A stretch of 64,000 bases of DNA from Thermoanaerobaculia bacterium (GTDB lineage Bacteria; Acidobacteriota; Thermoanaerobaculia; Multivoradales; J023): contig JAUIJL010000003.1 in assembly GCA_030431255.1 (NCBI GenBank), forward strand, positions 310,001-374,000, written 5' to 3'. A program made the position numbers and the translations under genes. Of this stretch, positions 63,583 through 64,000 are shown in pieces; within the stretch, counting starts at the first letter, position 1, and each line of letters begins with the position of its first letter. The notes beneath the pieces are model-generated. The model ran no database searches and was not told the DNA's origin. It worked only from the letters and a program-made list of their open reading frames with translations.

Positions 63583-63888
63583 TTCTGCACACGCTGCAAA
63601 GCTAGTAGCAGACGAGAAGAAACCCAGGACGCCGCCGTTGGCGTGCCTGGGTTTCTTCTTTTCCGGCTGGTCGAGCGGGCTAGCCCGCATTTCTACCCAG
63701 CCTTCTGCTGCGGCACCGTATCCACTTGCATCTACGGCGTCAGAAGCGAATCTTGCTCCTCAACAACATACTAGTATGCCCGGGGCGCGCAGCCTGCATC
63801 GCAGAATTCGAATTATTCCTTGTATCTACAGGCGCGGCCGGCTGAGGCGTTTCCGGCGCCTCACGACGAAGTTGGTGAGAAATCCGGG
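63583..63888. other. 306-bp intergenic stretch with terminator and palindrome
   Basis: Holds the terminator at 63615-63664 and a 14-base perfect palindrome, GCGGGCTAGCCCGC (63675-63688). The rest shows no gene on either strand. Confidence 0.6.
63615..63664. terminator. Strong bidirectional terminator after ETF-QO
   Basis: AGAAGAAACCCAGG (63615-63628) pairs perfectly over 14 bp with CCTGGGTTTCTTCT. An inner ACGCC/GGCGT pairs too, with one bulged base. TTTC-rich sequence follows on the plus strand and the stem starts with A-rich sequence, so it can stop transcription from both sides. Confidence 0.9.
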
Positions 63889-64000
63889 CTAGAGCAGACG
63901 TCGTCGCCGCATATTGCTCTTGCGCTTGGGGCGGAGCTCCCGGTAGGCGTCGACCCCATCGACCTCGCAACGTTCGATTTCATGGCCGATCAAGCGCTCG
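63889..64000 (-). CDS. C-terminal end of a probable DEAD-box RNA helicase (cut by window edge)
   Basis: About 37 codons running in from the right edge. The end reads ERLIGHEIERCEVDGVDAYR, then ELRPKRKSNMRRRRLL. An ERLIG-x-x-IER segment followed by an Arg/Lys-rich basic tail is how RhlE-like DEAD-box helicases end. The identification rests on this short piece and is tentative. TAG is at 63891-63889. The strong bidirectional terminator lies 225 bases downstream. Confidence 0.55.
   Translation of the reverse strand, partial: ERLIGHEIERCEVDGVDAYRELRPKRKSNMRRRRLL

Overview
The window is about 60% GC and densely coded, from a Gram-negative (diderm) bacterium: it carries LolA, a TamB/Omp85-type protein, lipoproteins and many exported proteins. 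The mix of Reg_prop hybrid histidine kinases, tandem amidohydrolases, alpha2beta2 GlyRS, an EpmA/EpmB/EF-P set, FadN-type beta-oxidation and ETF-quinone oxidoreductase fits Acidobacteriota (Thermoanaerobaculia-like) best. That placement is an inference from gene content. No prophage, insertion sequence, CRISPR array or rRNA was seen.

Layout. 1-5629 (minus): operon mgtE-recO-glyQ-glyS-mutL, with mutL running off the left edge. 5683-7199: an NSUN-type m5C methyltransferase with its PUA-like domain as a separate gene, convergent with a secreted caspase/CHAT-like HEAT protein (7157-8893). 9097-10484: a probably leaderless 40-codon Cys/Met-rich ORF, a strong intrinsic terminator and an ATP-grasp ligase gene. 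10563-12566: molybdopterin oxidoreductase. 12831-14891: beta-helix lipoprotein. 15024-17491: a decayed surface-protein fragment, aspS with a clear sigma70 promoter containing a palindrome, and a divergent Lrp-like regulator. 18025-22366: a rhamnosidase-N-like secreted protein opposite a GntR-ABC transporter operon whose permease has two frameshifts, one at a (CGCCT)4 repeat. 22465-24952: a palindromic operator, then an ECF sigma / membrane anti-sigma / CpxP-like sensor operon. 25056-29550: two exported amidohydrolase-family genes closed by a terminator. 29733-33890: a giant hybrid histidine kinase. 33914-36170: GNAT, a small membrane protein and an SGNH hydrolase. 36167-42430: a 2087-residue TamB-POTRA-Omp85 fusion. 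42640-47111: exonuclease III, fadN, fadA. 47148-51421: an ankyrin protein and the EF-P beta-lysylation set (epmB divergent from efp-epmA). 51426-54216 (minus): LiaF-like protein, SpoIIE phosphatase and PGRP-type amidase. 54340-60496: Smr protein, exported proteins, lolA, purH, a Zn-phospholipase-like protein and a cyclase. 60551-61603: tRNA-Phe and an unusual tRNA-His, each with its own terminator. 61879-64000: ETF-QO and the end of a helicase-like gene.

How the genes work together. Several blocks concern translation (GlyRS, AspRS, EF-P with its modification enzymes, rRNA methylation, two tRNAs). Others concern the envelope (TamB-Omp85 fusion, LolA, LiaF/SpoIIE/amidase, ECF-CpxP-like) and fatty acid oxidation (FadN, FadA, with ETF-QO passing electrons to quinone). 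The two most unusual items are the single-chain TamB-Omp85 protein and the Cys/Met-rich leaderless ORF with a terminator ahead of the ATP-grasp gene.
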